A stretch of DNA of 64,000 bases from Pollenia angustigena (GCA_930367215.1 OV884058.1:194760208-194824207); one strand, 5' to 3'; shown: positions 44,714 through 56,310, counted from the first letter of the stretch. Program-made: numbers and translations. Notes: generated from the sequence alone by a model not told the origin.

Positions 44714-46264
44714 GGCTGGCTCTCTCCGCAGCACAATATATAGAAATTCGAGACCTATCTAAAAACAAAGGCATTTTACCAATAACCCTAGGTTCCGCAA
44801 GATTGATAAAAAATTACAGTAACTTCATCCACGTTATCAATCTGGACAAATACCGAGAAAACATTAAGAATTTCAATAACACAATCAAGCTTTTTGAACG
44901 GAATAGCTCAACAAAAATTTTTACCAGCACTACAAGATTGAAACTTAAAGAATTAGAATCAAAACTAAATAGTCTATTGACCAAACGACATAAAAGAGGA
45001 TTAATAGACGGAGTTGGACATGCAATTAAATTTATAACTGGAAACATGGACGCAAGTGACGCTCAGGAAATAAACCAACAAATTAGGGAACTTGAATCTA
45101 ATCAGGACAAAATTCGGACTACCATATCAGAAGATCATAAAATCAACTTGGCCATGGCTAAGAGATTTGACAACATTACAAGTCACATAAACGACATGCA
45201 GGGAACAATAGAATTGTTTTCAAATAGAAATGCTAACCAAACAACATACTTTGTAAAAAACACAGAAACTACAATTAGAGAAATCCAATACCTTAACCAA
45301 GTAAATTACAATATTGACATATTAACAAACCATATTAAAGACATATCAGAAGCAATCATTCTAGCAAAACTAAACATAATTCCAAAATTAATCCTGCATA
45401 CTGATGAAATACAACAGATTAGTCATTACCTACAAAATCAGTCTATTAAAACAAAATCAGTAGAAAATATATAAGAAATACTTGGACTTCAAGCTTATTA
45501 TAATGAATCTAACATTATTTTTAATATTCAAGTTCCTCACCTTGATCCCAACTCCTACCAATTTTATCATATAAACGAAACAAAAACAATTATTATAGAA
45601 CCATACGTATTGTATAACGAATTTAAAATTATATATGCAACCGAAAAATGTCCTAAAATAGAAAATATATACTTTTGTTCAAAATTTAAAAATGCAGAAG
45701 CAACGTCGAGTTCTAGGTGTATTGGCCAACTTTTTAAAAACCAAGATGCTAATTGTGTTATTAATGACACCGGTAAGATACAGTCTATTTGGCAACCAGA
45801 ACCTAACCTCATTTTATTCATCAATGTACCAAAAACAAAAATTGAAACAACTTGCGAAACAAACAATCAATCAATAGAAGGAACCACCTTAGTGCATTAC
45901 AAAAATTGTGAAATAAATGTAAACAATATTACATACAATGATGATATCAACACCTTTTGGGAAGACATATACATAGCCCCAGCACCAATAGCCGAAATCC
46001 ATGCATCTGTAGAAACCAAAACAATTACCTTAAAGAGACTATCAGAATATGATATTAAACAACAAGCCGAAATTACGACAATATCCTACAGGATGAACGC
46101 ACACGATTTGGTTGAATTGTTAATGTGGATAGCTACTATTGGAACGAGTATCTTTATCCTTAAATAGTTGTACTTACAAAGAGTCAAACAAGATGTCCAC
46201 GCTGAAGCTGTTATCCCTTCTATCCCACAGCTTCAGACTAGGGGGGGAGGAGTTACATACTCAC
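44714..46264 (+). pseudogene. env: Env of element E, two in-frame stops
   Basis: One frame runs from RLALSAAQYIEIRDL (44714) to the LTR, broken only by TAA at 45472-45474 and TAG at 46165-46167. It has a furin-type site KRHKRG (about 44985-45005) with GLIDGVGHAIKFITG after it, long helical segments, paired cysteines in the second half, and a membrane anchor LLMWIATIGTSIFIL (about 46120-46160). The short tail ends inside the LTR, as in related elements. A signal peptide start is not complete here; in the family the first exon comes by splicing, and TTTTTAG at 44707-44713 looks like the acceptor. The region is homologous to the scrap at 25981-26473. It is unable to make a full Env because of the stops. 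Confidence 0.88.
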
Positions 46265-46634
46265 CTACTACTGCACTGTATTCCATACCACAACAGCAAT
46301 GTGTACAATAAAGGGGGTCAATGCACTAGACGCTACGTTGCAAATTGCAAATACAATTATTAAGAATTTATTTAGCATTTTCGAGTTAAACATAAAAATA
46401 TTGTATTTATTAAAATAAATAATAAATAAACAGGAAATAAAGTATTTTATTGCAATTGTGAAATTTATATTTGTAGCATTTGTCAAATATAATAAAAAAT
46501 AGCTTAAGTTGCAATTGTAAAACTTAGTTTTAAAGTATAATGTATTGAAGAAAGAATAATAAAAATCAGAAGTAAATTGGTGTGCAAACCTAACGTGTTT
46601 TTTTTTCGGTCTAAACTAAGGGCTAATCATAACT
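46251..46634 (+). repeat. 3' LTR of element E
   Basis: Second LTR copy following a purine tract; flanked at 46635-46638 by CGCG. Confidence 0.93.
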
Positions 46635-46638
46635 CGCG

Positions 46639-47397
46639 CACACAAGCAAGCACTGTTGGCGAAGATGAAGCAGAGCAGAGCGGCCGGCTGGCTTTGAGAC
46701 ACATTTTTTTGTTGGAATAATTTTTGAACGAAGTCATATTTATACTCACAGTGTTTTTCTTCATCATTCACTGTTGCTTTATCCTTTCCTTTGCTAATGA
46801 AGAAGAAATGTAACCAAAAACGGCGGCAGACCGACTCGATATGTTTTCCGCCATCATTCTATTTTTGTATTTGATGTATTTAAACAAACTATTTGAAGAA
46901 ATTGAATACGGGATTTTGTTTTTTTTTTTTTACCAACTTTGAAACCAACCAAAAATTTATTTTGTTTCTTATAATGTGTTTTTTCTGTTGTTTAAAAAAA
47001 ATGAAACGTTTTTTTTTACCTGCTATTGTTTTGTTGTTTTTTTTACTACAAACCTCGTCACGCTATTTTATAATTTTTCTTATTGCTGTACTTTTTTAAA
47101 GCGTCCAAAAGTAGACTGCATGTGTTTTTTGTTGTAGTTCTTATATTTCACATAAAGAAGTGTTGCTTACAATCAATAAAAAAATGCAAAAAGACGACAA
47201 CATTAAAGAGCGTTAAATATTTCATACAAAATTATGAAAACTTCAAACCAATAGCGCGCTTATTAAATTTTTGAAGAGTTGTCTACATTTTTGTTGGTTA
47301 AATAAAAATCAAACAAAAATATTGATTGAATCAGTAAACAAATTTGTAGAAATCAAAAAAAATTTCAAACAAGCGTTTGTTTGAAAATAATTCGGCA
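46639..47397. other. AT-rich flank right of element E, nothing coding
   Basis: Contains long T runs. Small ORFs of hydrophobic composition (46893-47099) reflect base composition only. Confidence 0.4.
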
Positions 47398-47797
47398 ATA
47401 ATTTTTTCTGTGTAGAAGGTTCTTGAATCTGATAGTTGTTTATATTTTAAGCAGGTCAACAAACAAACACTCATATTACAGAACAACAGCAATAGTTCCA
47501 AACAATTATTTTTTACCTTTATAATTCGCAAGTAAGCAATTAAATATATTAGCAATATGATTGGTTAATAACCAAATAACTTTTAACCAGATATTTTGTT
47601 TAATTTACAATATTTAGCGATTACTTTGTAATTTTAATAATTTAACATTTTTGATCGGACAATAACTTAAATTCTTAGACTTAAGAATATATTGATTAAT
47701 TAGCAATTTGTTTTTATATAAAAGAATAAAATATCAAAATACAGCTAAGCTCTGTCATACCCTCAAAATCGTTGTTTAATTAAACGAAGCAGTTAAC

Positions 47798-47808
47798 TGG
47801 CGCCCAAC
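47798..47808 (+). other. Primer binding site of element F
   Basis: TGGCGCCCAAC, same type as in D and G. Confidence 0.85.
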
Positions 47809-47924
47809 GTGATTTTTTGAAAACTCGGGAAAAAGGAAAGAAACATAAAGTAAAAAAACCTTGTGAAAATAAAAAAATATTAAACTCTAAAAAAATCCTT
47901 AAGAGTTTCAAAAATAAACCCTTA

Positions 47925-48120
47925 AATAACTGTGCACCACTAAAAATTGTGATGTGGTAGTGAAAATATAAGATTTAAAAGAAAACCTGTGTACAAAGGG
48001 CCATAAAAAATCTGAAATTTCCGCATAATAGAACTGCACCACTAAAAGTCCTATGGTGGAAATGAAAACATAAGATTTAAAATCACCTGTGTACAAAAAG
48101 AAAGTTTGAAATTCCGCGCG
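47925..48120 (+). repeat. Leader tandem repeat of element F, two units
   Basis: Two units of about 100 bp share ACTGCACCACTAAAA, AAAATATAAGATTTAAA (or AACATAAG...), CCTGTGTACAAA and CTGAAATTTCCGC-like words. Confidence 0.8.
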
Positions 48121-48529
48121 AAAACAACTACTTTGGCCAGGATTGGTTACTCAAGAATAAAAAATAAGCGTAAGTGACGAATACCGTACCACAAGTAGGC
48201 TAATAATCACCGTCAAAAGGGATACCACGGACCGAGAAGCTAATAATGAGGAGTATAAAAATCTTCATCATCCTGAAAGTTAAATAAAATTTGCAGAAAA
48301 ACTATGTAAGTTGCATAAGGCAAGAAAAATAAAATTGAGAAAAAATTAGTTTTAAATAAAATTGCATAAGGCAACAAAAAGTAATTACTATATATAAAAT
48401 TGAATTTTTTTATAAAATTTATACATAAACTACAAATTACATAAGGCAATTGTAGTGTGTTTGACTAGTCGCTGTTATCATAAGTAGTATGTTAAGAGCG
48501 CTTGTACAGCACTTTTTTCATACAAAGTT

Positions 48530-48676
48530 GGGTGCAAGCCATTAGGGTGTTCACAGTTTATATTTGGATACATGCCATTAGGGAAGTTCACAGTTTGTAG
48601 TTGGATACATGTCATTAGAGGTGTTCACAGTTTGTAATTAGATACATATCAATTGGGGTGTTTACAGCTTGTGATT
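48530..48676 (+). repeat. Four diverged tandem units of about 45 bp
   Basis: The pattern GGATACATGCCATTAGGG...GTTCACAGTTTGTA recurs four times with changes. No gene overlaps. It may belong to the leader of element F or be an independent satellite patch. Confidence 0.8.
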
Positions 48677-48929
48677 TTATTTTCACCCCTTTCGCAGCAT
48701 TGGAGAGATAATATTTTGTATATATATTTTATATAAATATATATTATATATATATTGTTAAACCCTTTACAAAGTTTTGTTAACAAATGGTTACCATTAT
48801 CAATTGATTTTCATAGTTAAATTACCATTCATATTCATCCAACCTTAAGTGTTGAACCCTCACAATCGATATTTCAAATCTTTACATATTGCATACTCTT
48901 CCACAAGAATACCCGTTTTGATAACTATA

Positions 48930-49140
48930 ATATATAGTTTATGTTATAAATTAAAAAATTAACGTATAACATGAATTTAAAGTCGCTTATGTCAACTAAA
49001 TAATTAATCTGATACACGTTCAACTTTTTTCTTTGATTTATGTATGTGTGTTGATAAAAATTTCATTCTTAAAGACATTATATAATTTGTTTATATTAAC
49101 GAACTCGTGGTGTTTGTTTAATATATCTTTAATTTGATAC
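48930..49140 (+). repeat. Direct repeat, copy 1 (partner at 52815-52985)
   Basis: AAAGTCGCTTATGTCAACTAAAT through TTCAACTTTTTTCTTTGATTTATGTATGTGTGTTG and GTGTTTGTTTAATATATC match 52855-52980 closely over about 180 bp. The copies flank the hAT at 49301-52409 but are not its target duplication. Confidence 0.8.
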
Positions 49141-50134
49141 TCTACAATATCATTTCAATGAAGAATTTTTCTTTTGTTTAATACTCTACAATATCAGTTT
49201 AGTGAAAAAATTTAGTTCAATCTATGCTTAAGATACAGTTGATATAGTATAAATTTAAACCTTATACATGCTGATGCAATAAAATTTCTATTTTAATAAC
49301 CAGGGCAAGGGACTTCATGCAAATGCATGTTTGTTGTCGTTACTCTGAGACCCACCTTAAGTTAATATCTTTGCGAATCACAATGTTTCCAGTAAAATGG
49401 CATCAATTTGTTAGTGCATATTTTTGCATATTTTGCTTTAAATGCATGTTTTTGCATATTTTGTTATAAATGCATATTTTTCGTCATATTTTGGGATATT
49501 TTGTTATAAATTCAAATTTTTCTTCATATTTTGTAATATTTATAAAAAAAAATTGATCTCTTCTTAGTTTTTTTTTTTAGAAATATCTTTCTGTTCAAGG
49601 CGAATTCTTTATAAGGTGTAGTCAGTGGATCAGCTAGTTATAGTTGTTTCAGCCCTGAAGCTGTCAAACAGTCAAAAAAGTATGGGAAAATCTGCTAACT
49701 CTGACATTTTCAAGGAGCAAAAGCAACAACATGTTGGTGTTTGGTACTGAATTACCTACATTTTATTATAATTTAACCTTGTTTCTTTTACTTTTAAAAA
49801 GAAGCACCTTTTGTAGCCATGTTTAACAAATTTTAATTTAATTTTTTTTATACAATTTGTATAATTGTGTACATAATTGTAGAAGTAACAATAAATATTT
49901 TTTGACATTTCATTTTGTTAACGGTTTTTTTTTTACTTGAAAAAGCCTCAAATAAAAATAACGTTCGGCGAAGAAAAAAAAGAATTAAACTGAATATTTT
50001 GGATTTACGCTGTAAGTATGACCTAAAATCCAAAAAGTATTGATAAAACAAATTGTTTTTAAGGAAAAAAAATGCCAAAAGCAAAAATATCTAAAAATTA
50101 TATTTAAATACGTGTGTTTTTGAGTCTTAAATAG

Positions 50135-51343
50135 ATGGAAAAGTACTTTTTTGCAAAGTTTACAATAAAGGTGTTTCATTTAAAAATTTGTAGTAAATCA
50201 GCACCTTCCAAGCCAGAAACACACAGATTTATGATTTATGAAAAGGTTTCGCAAACTTCAATTTCAAGAAAATCAACTTCTGAGGATAGAACTAGTAACA
50301 TTAGTTTGGAATTGTGTGATGCTCTGGTGTCTGCAGATATACCTTTATATAAGCTAATCAACCAAAATTTTAGAATTTCTTTAAACAAATATACCAACGA
50401 AACCAATCCTACGGAAACAACCCTAAGAAAAACTTTTCTCGTCAAGTTGTACACTATACAAATATGTGACATTCTTGAAAGGATTAAGCCACATAATTTG
50501 TGGCTGTCTATTGACGAAACAATGCACACTGAAGGACTTTGCGTGGTCTACGTAATTGTTGGGATCTCGAATGCCAAAGAAGAACAGAGTAAACACAAAT
50601 TTTTGTTTAATATTGTAAAGTTGGAAAAGGTGAATCAGGCTTCATTAGCTCGAACTTTCAAAGACTCAATTTCTCTTTTAGAAGACTTTAATAAAAATAA
50701 AATGTTTCTCTACTTGACATTTTTTAAAGGTATCTTACCCAAAAATGTAACATGTCACATGCTAAGCTCATGCCATACATGCAAGTTTTTAAAGTCACCT
50801 TCGCGTTTCAAGCATGTATAACAAGATGGGGACCTGGTTGCAGGCAGTTATGTATTTTATGTATTTTAAAGAATTTAAGGATGTGGTAAATAATTTTAAC
50901 GAAAAAGTCGCTATAAAAAGTAAACAATATTTTAAATGTACCTAATATAAAGGCTCAATTAGAATTTATTCACTTGAACAATGGGTTTCTAGTCGAGACA
51001 ATAACCGAACTCCAGGGGTTTATATCATTGAACATCTCGGTTGAACACGGTGATGACGCTGTCATTAAAATAAGAAAAGTAGAAGGTCAAATCGGCGAAA
51101 ATACAAGCCAAACTTTATGCAGTTTTAAAAAAGTTAAAGAAATTGGTAATATTTTTAATTTAGCTTCCAGTAAAGAAAATATTGCAGAAAATGAATACAT
51201 ATTCTACAAAGGAGTTGACCACTTTTAATATGCACCTATTATATCCGTTGATGTCGACCGAAAATGTTTAATGTTTAAAACTATTTTAAGACCAAATAGA
51301 ATGAGTTTTACATTTGATAACTTAAAAATAAATTATTTATTTA
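50135..51343 (+). pseudogene. hAT transposase remnant
   Basis: The ORF from ATG 50135 (228 codons) has the hAT features LVSADIPLYKL, ETTLRKTFLVKLY and LWLSIDET, with the first catalytic aspartate in SIDET. An N-terminal finger is mostly lost. After a frame change near 50810 and decayed sequence, 50974-51343 continues in one frame with a TAA at 51226-51228. It ends with APIISVDVDRKCLMFKTIL, the C-terminal dimerisation block. The mariner insertion two bases later removes the last part. The protein family cuts and joins its own ends with 8-bp target duplication, agreeing with the flanks. Confidence 0.85.
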
Positions 51344-51345
51344 TA

Positions 51346-52262
51346 CAGGGAGGGCCAAAAGAAACCAAGGGGTGTAAAAGTTTAATAACTTTTTCGTTTA
51401 TTAATTTTTTTTTATTTTTTCTTTCAGATTATATAGACAACACTTGGAGAATTTATAATGGAGAGGTTCACAACTGAACAGAGAACCAGAACAATAGAAT
51501 TTTATTATTTAATCAACTTTATTAAAAATTTGATTATGAGTGATGAAGCTCATTTTCATTTGAATGGCTTTGTTAAAAAGCAGAACTGTAGGTTCTGGGG
51601 TTCTCAAAATCCAAGAGCCATTCATCAACGCCAATTGCACCCCATCAGGTGTACTGTATGGTGTGGGATCACATCAGAAAATGTCATTGGGCCTTACTTC
51701 TTCGAGAATGAAGATGGAAGTGCTGTAACCGTAAATGGAGAGCGTTATCGGTTTATGATAGAGAATTTTTTACGCCCTGCTCTTGAAAACAGATCTGGTA
51801 TGTGATTTCAGCAGGACGGAGCCACCGCCCAAACTGCCCGAGACACAATGGCACTTTTAAGTCAAATTTTTGGAGGGCGAATAATTTCCAGAAATTCGGA
51901 AATTATTTGGCCAGCGCGATCGCCAGATTTGACAGCACCCGACTATTTTCTTTGGGATTATTTGAAGGAGCAAGTGTATGTGAAAAAGCCAGAGACAATC
52001 CTTGAACTCAAGGCAAACATTGTTGCAGAAATTCGAACGCTACAGCCACAAGTTTTGAAAGATGTTATGGAAAATGCTCTAAAAAGAGCCCATCAGTGCG
52101 AAGCTGAAAACGGTGGTCATTTAAGAGACATCATTTTTCATACTTAGTGTAAAAAATTTCCCTTTTGTATATTATATAATCTGAAAGAAAAAATAGAAAA
52201 AAATCAAAAAACGAAAAAGTTATTAAACTTTTACACCCCTTGGTTTCTTTTGGCCCACCCTG
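51346..52262 (+). mobile_element. Mariner (DD41D, rosa-like) with internal deletion, nested in hAT
   Basis: Inverted ends of about 50 bases start CAGGGAGGGCCAAAAGAAAC on the left and CAGGGTGGGCC on the right. They span 51346-52262 with TA on each side (51344-51345, 52263-52264). The element is 917 bp because the middle of its N-terminal coding part is missing. Confidence 0.94.
51458..52147 (+). pseudogene. DD41D mariner transposase, internally deleted, one stop
   Basis: The ATG at 51458 begins MERFTTEQRTRTIEFYY, the usual mariner start, then jumps to IMSDEAHFHLNGF, so about 150 residues are missing. The first catalytic Asp is in MSDEAHF. TGA at 51803-51805 replaces a Trp codon just before FQQDGATAQT, which holds the second Asp. 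The third is in SPDLTAPDYFLW. Forty-one residues separate the second and third, the DD41D spacing of rosa-type elements first described from a Ceratitis fruit fly. The C-terminus is complete and ends at 52145-52147. Confidence 0.9.
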
Positions 52263-52409
52263 TATAAACAAAACTTTATCTTTATTATTGTTAAATAAAT
52301 ATATTTTTAATGCATATTTTTTAATTTTATTTTTGCATATTTTGCGATTTTTAGTGCATGTTTTATGCGCATATTTTGCGATTTTAAGTGCATGAACTTC
52401 CTTGCCCTG

Positions 52410-53451
52410 TTAATAACCATAGTACATGGTTTATTCAATCTTTTGATAACATTTAGTAAAAGTTTATATATGGTATAAACTTGAAGTTGACTATACCATT
52501 AGAATTAAATAATATTGAAAAAATAAAATCATATAACAAAATCAATAAATTTGTTTTAAAAAAGAGGATAACATAGGGGTTTTCAAGTATTCAAAAAGGA
52601 AAAACCTAATATATGAGCTTATAATATATCATTATAGCCACCTTATATTTTTTTCGAGTTTAATAACCATACCATATAATACCATATAATTCAGTATAAA
52701 CCCATTCCATAACAACCCATAGAATATTATACGATAGCAACTATTTATATAATTAAAAACAACAACAAAAAAATCACAAACTATACTTATTTATATAATT
52801 CACTTTTTATATTATATAATAAAAAATTAATGTAAACCATAAACTTAAAGTCGCTTATGCCAACTAAATAACTAATCTGATACATTTTCAACTTTTTTCT
52901 TTGATTTATGTATGTGTGTTGCTAAAAATTTCATTTGTTTATATTAACTAAATCGTAGTGTTTGTTTAATATATCGTATTACATTTCTTCAAAAATTAAA
53001 AATATACAAACTGGATATTTATAATTATGTATAATCAATTAAGCCAACAATTGTTTATATATGTATGTATGTAATGCTGAATTAGCATTATTTTTAAAGT
53101 TTTTTTTGTTTTGTTGTTACTTTATTTTAAGATTTCACATTATGATGAAATTCTTATAACCCTTAATATTCATCCTTATAATCCCTATTTATGTACATCA
53201 TTTTAGTATATTCATTAATAAAGATGCCACAACTATAGAATATTAATACAAACAATTATAACATAAGTGCACATATGATTACACTTACATATATTTTTAA
53301 ACGTTTCTTTCGGTCCCTTTCTTTATTCTTTTATATTAATCCATAAATTTGTACAAGCACTTATAAATGTTTGTCAACATCAACGAGCACAAACTTACAT
53401 ACATTCTTAGCATACAAGTTAACAACAATTTTATTAATTTTGCACATTTCT
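52410..53451. other. AT-rich stretch with direct-repeat copy 2, no gene
   Basis: Contains the second copy (52815-52985) of the repeat seen at 48930-49140, short TATA-rich words, and no coding signal. Confidence 0.5.
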
Positions 53452-53625
53452 AGTTAAGTCCAAAAATCTAAAAATAAAATGCATTAAATTCCAACTAAAT
53501 TAAAATTGCTGCGTCTTGTTGATTTACAAATTCTCTTCCCATAATGTTGTGACCCAATTGCGATTCACATTACAGTGTGTCGCAATCAAATAACAAATAA
53601 AATATTGTAGTTATAAAGTGCTGAC

Positions 53626-55424
53626 TAGGGTATTCATTTAATCGACCTTTTGCTTTAATCGGTTAATCGCTCGATTAATTAACCGAGGTTTTTGTTTAAT
53701 AGGTTAATAATCGGTTAATTTTGTTTCTGATCGGTTAACCGATTAATCAAGTTGTTTTATAAGTTATTTAATTTCAATATATAAAAATGCATTAATTATT
53801 TATTATTTGGAGTTTATTAGTAAAAAAAACCATAACATGCCAAACATAACATTTCTTGACAACTCATAAATATTTATATGCATTTTTTTTCAATTAATAC
53901 ACAAGGTGTGCTATCAAGTCATATCTTCATTATATCCAAAATATGTAATATATTACAATGGTTTAAAATAAATAAAAATAAAAATTTTAATGCTGTGTTC
54001 ATTGATTCGTTATAACTGTACAGTAGAAATCTAAATTATAAGCGGTAGCCCACAACAGTTATATCGCCGGCTTATTATGCAAACCTGCTAACTCACTTTC
54101 AGTACATTTTACAGGAGAGACAAAAAACTTTTTATTTTTCCTATTTTCAGCTTGATAGAAAACTAAAAATACAGTTAGTTTTACACACTTCAAGACTTAA
54201 ATAGGAGAAAAACTTCATGCTGGTCGACTAGGCGTCTCTTTCTCTATCACACGGCATCAACATCTCAATTTACATAAAAAGTGGATTTATCCGGTTTGCA
54301 TATTAAGCCGAAGATATATATTTCTTGTACATCATTATTTTAAGACATAAGACTTAGCTGAACTGAACGAAATTACTTTGATAAGCTGAGATAATTTTAT
54401 TAGTTATTTCAATAGTTAAAAGAGATTTTATAAAACTTTAAGAAAAGTAATTTGGTTTAAATGTTTAGGATTAAAGCGATTCTTTTCTTTAGTTTTTGAC
54501 TTGGAAAAAATTATTTTACTTATCGTAGATCTAATTTCTCAGTCCTTTTCCAGGATTTCTATAAACATATAAAATACTCCATTATGCCATTAGAGTTTTT
54601 TTTTTCAATGTTTAACACTTCTAATTGTTTCGGTAAATTCTGTTAAAAGACTGATATAAGAAGTATGTATTAGCCTTTTAACACTTGAGCACATCTTAAA
54701 GGTATGCATGGAAGATGTAAAAAATGAAAAAAACTTGTTTACATTTGTAACATCTTTCATCTTTCATCATAAAAATATTTATTTTCAAGTCTAAGAGCGA
54801 ATAAAAATTAAATAAATGATATTGCTGTCCTGCTGTTTTGTATTTTTTTCTAGTGATGGTATATACTTTTTAACAAATTATTTGTTTTTTCTAGTGAGGA
54901 CACTAAAATAATCGAAAGATGTTGAATGAAACAACATGAGATAGGAACATCTTTTAAAGATGAAGAAAGATGTTGATTTTAAGATCTGTAGAATTCTTAT
55001 GGGAAGATGTTATCATCATTGCGATAAGATGAAAGATGTGAGCAAGTGTAAAAAGCCTATATGATAAATGTGAAACAAAAAAAGGTGTTGACAATCAAAC
55101 ATTTAACCTATTTTTTGCCACTGCTGATCGATGATGAAGATAAAAAAAAACTTTGAAAAACATTGTAATTTAAGTCACCGGACGGCGGAAAATGGGTTAA
55201 AATGACCACCTTCTGTGTTTGTATAAAAAAATATTTTCTAAACACATACATTTTGTATATGAGACGAAACAAATAGTTAAAAACACAAAAAATATGTTAT
55301 AAATATTTAAATTTTTGTTACATCGGTTAATCGGTTAATCGACTGAAATTAACCGGTTTAATCGTCAATCGAAAAAAGCCAATTTGAAATTAACCGATAG
55401 CCGGTTAACCGAATGAATACCCTA
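53626..55424. mobile_element. hAT-like element with TAGGGTATTCATT ends, 1.8 kb
   Basis: TAGGGTATTCATT at 53626 and its complement ending at 55424 are flanked by the exact octamer GTGCTGAC (53618-53625, 55425-55432). Next to each end are clusters of ATCGGTTAA and TTAACCG-type words. No transposase frame is left. Confidence 0.92.
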
Positions 55425-55661
55425 GTGCTGACGCTATGTCTGCTACTAAACTTACTTGATACTTATTTGTATTTCTTTTTTATAATTTTAAAACAAAAGA
55501 AATATTGTTAATTAAGCAAAAAAGAACTTTATTAAAATAAACCAAAGAAGTATTGTTAATAAAGCAAAAAGGAACTTTATTAAAATAAAGAATGAGTGAC
55601 TTAGATTTCTAGTCGTAGTCAAGCACTCGAAAAGAAACTTTAAAACGTTGTTTTAATAAAC
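55425..55661 (+). repeat. 3' portion of the 5' LTR of element G
   Basis: Contains a diverged duplication AAAGAACTTTATTAAAATAAA (55520-55595) and runs up to the primer site. The 5' part (from about 53452, AGTTAAGTCC) lies left of the hAT. The start is an estimate as there is no second LTR. Confidence 0.55.
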
Positions 55662-55672
55662 TGGCGCCCAAC
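55662..55672 (+). other. Primer binding site of element G
   Basis: TGGCGCCCAAC, tRNA-Lys type. Confidence 0.88.
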
Positions 55673-55684
55673 TCAAAATTAAAA

Positions 55685-56310
55685 AGTCCTTAAGTAGGAT
55701 TTAAAAAGAAATAAATTAAAAAGTCCTTAAGTAGGATTAAAAAATTTAAAGAGTCCTTAAGCAGGACTAAAAAAAAAAAAGTCCTTAAGTAGGACTAAAC
55801 AAATTTAAAAAGTCCTTAAGTAGGACTAAAAACAAAAACAAAATTAGAAAAGCCCTTAAGTAGGACTAAGTAAATTAAGAATAATTGTGAAGTGAATAAA
55901 AAAATTATGTTAAAAATTAATTAAATAAGAAAACTAAAACTTTTCTCAAAAGTTACATTAAACTGTAAAGTGAATAAAAAAATTAAGTTAAAAATATTAA
56001 TTAAATAAGAATACTAAAACTTTACTCAAAAGCACATTAAACTGTGAAGTAAATAAAAAAATTATCTTAAAAATATTAATTAAATAAAAATACTTAAACT
56101 TTACTCAAAAGTTACATTAAACTATGAGGTGAATTAAGTTAAAAGTGCTAATTAAATAAGAATATTAAAACTTTACTCAAAAGCTACATATTAACTCTGA
56201 AGTGAACGAAAAAAGCAATTAGTTGAAAATACTAATCAAATAAAAATGCTTAAACCTTACTCGAAAGCTACATATTAACTGTGAAGTAAAAAAAATAAGC
56301 AATAAAGTTG
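55685..56310 (+). repeat. Two leader repeat arrays of element G
   Basis: The first array (55685-55870) has six units of about 30 bp built on AGTCCTTAAGTAGGACT, an imperfect palindrome. The second (about 55880-56310) has about six units of 60-75 bp with ACTTTACTCAAAAG, TACATTAAACTGTGAAGTGAA and TTAATTAAATAAGAATACT-like words. Both lie between primer site and gag. Confidence 0.9.

Larger units (their letters stand above)
44003..46634 (+). mobile_element. Env-only LTR element E (17.6/ZAM-type), gag-pol missing
   Basis: LTRs of about 383-384 bp at 44003-44385 and 46251-46634 share start AGTTACATACTC and end AATCATAACT. They are flanked by the 4-bp duplication CGCG at 43999-44002 and 46635-46638. 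A tRNA-Ser-type primer site and a purine tract (AGGGGGGGAGG, ending 46250) are present. The interior is only about 1.87 kb: a leader and env, with no gag or pol. The LTRs differ by several substitutions and small indels, so the insertion is older than element C. Confidence 0.92.
43749..47413. mobile_element. Probable repeat element with ACACAGAAAAA inverted ends, split by element E
   Basis: ACACAGAAAAATT at about 43749 and its complement at 47398-47413 face each other. Next to them lie AT-rich repeats containing TCAAACAAAAA and TTTGTAGAATC on the left (43770-43985) and matching complements on the right (47295-47400). Removing element E leaves about 1.03 kb. I could not see a clear target duplication, so the call is tentative. 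Confidence 0.45.
47434..48470 (+). mobile_element. Gypsy-type retroelement F: LTR and leader only
   Basis: An LTR-like segment starts AGTTGTTTATATT (about 47434), has TATATAAAAG near 47715, and ends CAGTTAACT against a tRNA-Lys-type primer site (TGGCGCCCAAC, 47798-47808). The leader follows to about 48470, but no gag, pol or env is recognisable after it. Confidence 0.7.
49301..52409 (+). mobile_element. hAT transposon with subterminal TGCATATTTTG repeats, carrying a mariner
   Basis: Ends CAGGGCAAGGGACTTCATGCA (left) and CAGGGCAAGGAAGTTCATGCA (complement at right) are flanked by the exact octamer TTAATAAC at 49293-49300 and 52410-52417. Many copies of TGCATATTTTG lie near the left end (49415-49535) and, in the same orientation, near the right end (52310-52380). 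The transposase lies between and is interrupted by a mariner at 51346-52262. Confidence 0.93.

Noticed and set aside
46893..47274. Small hydrophobic ORFs
   Set aside because: They come from T-rich runs and have no start context, motif or conservation that I can see.
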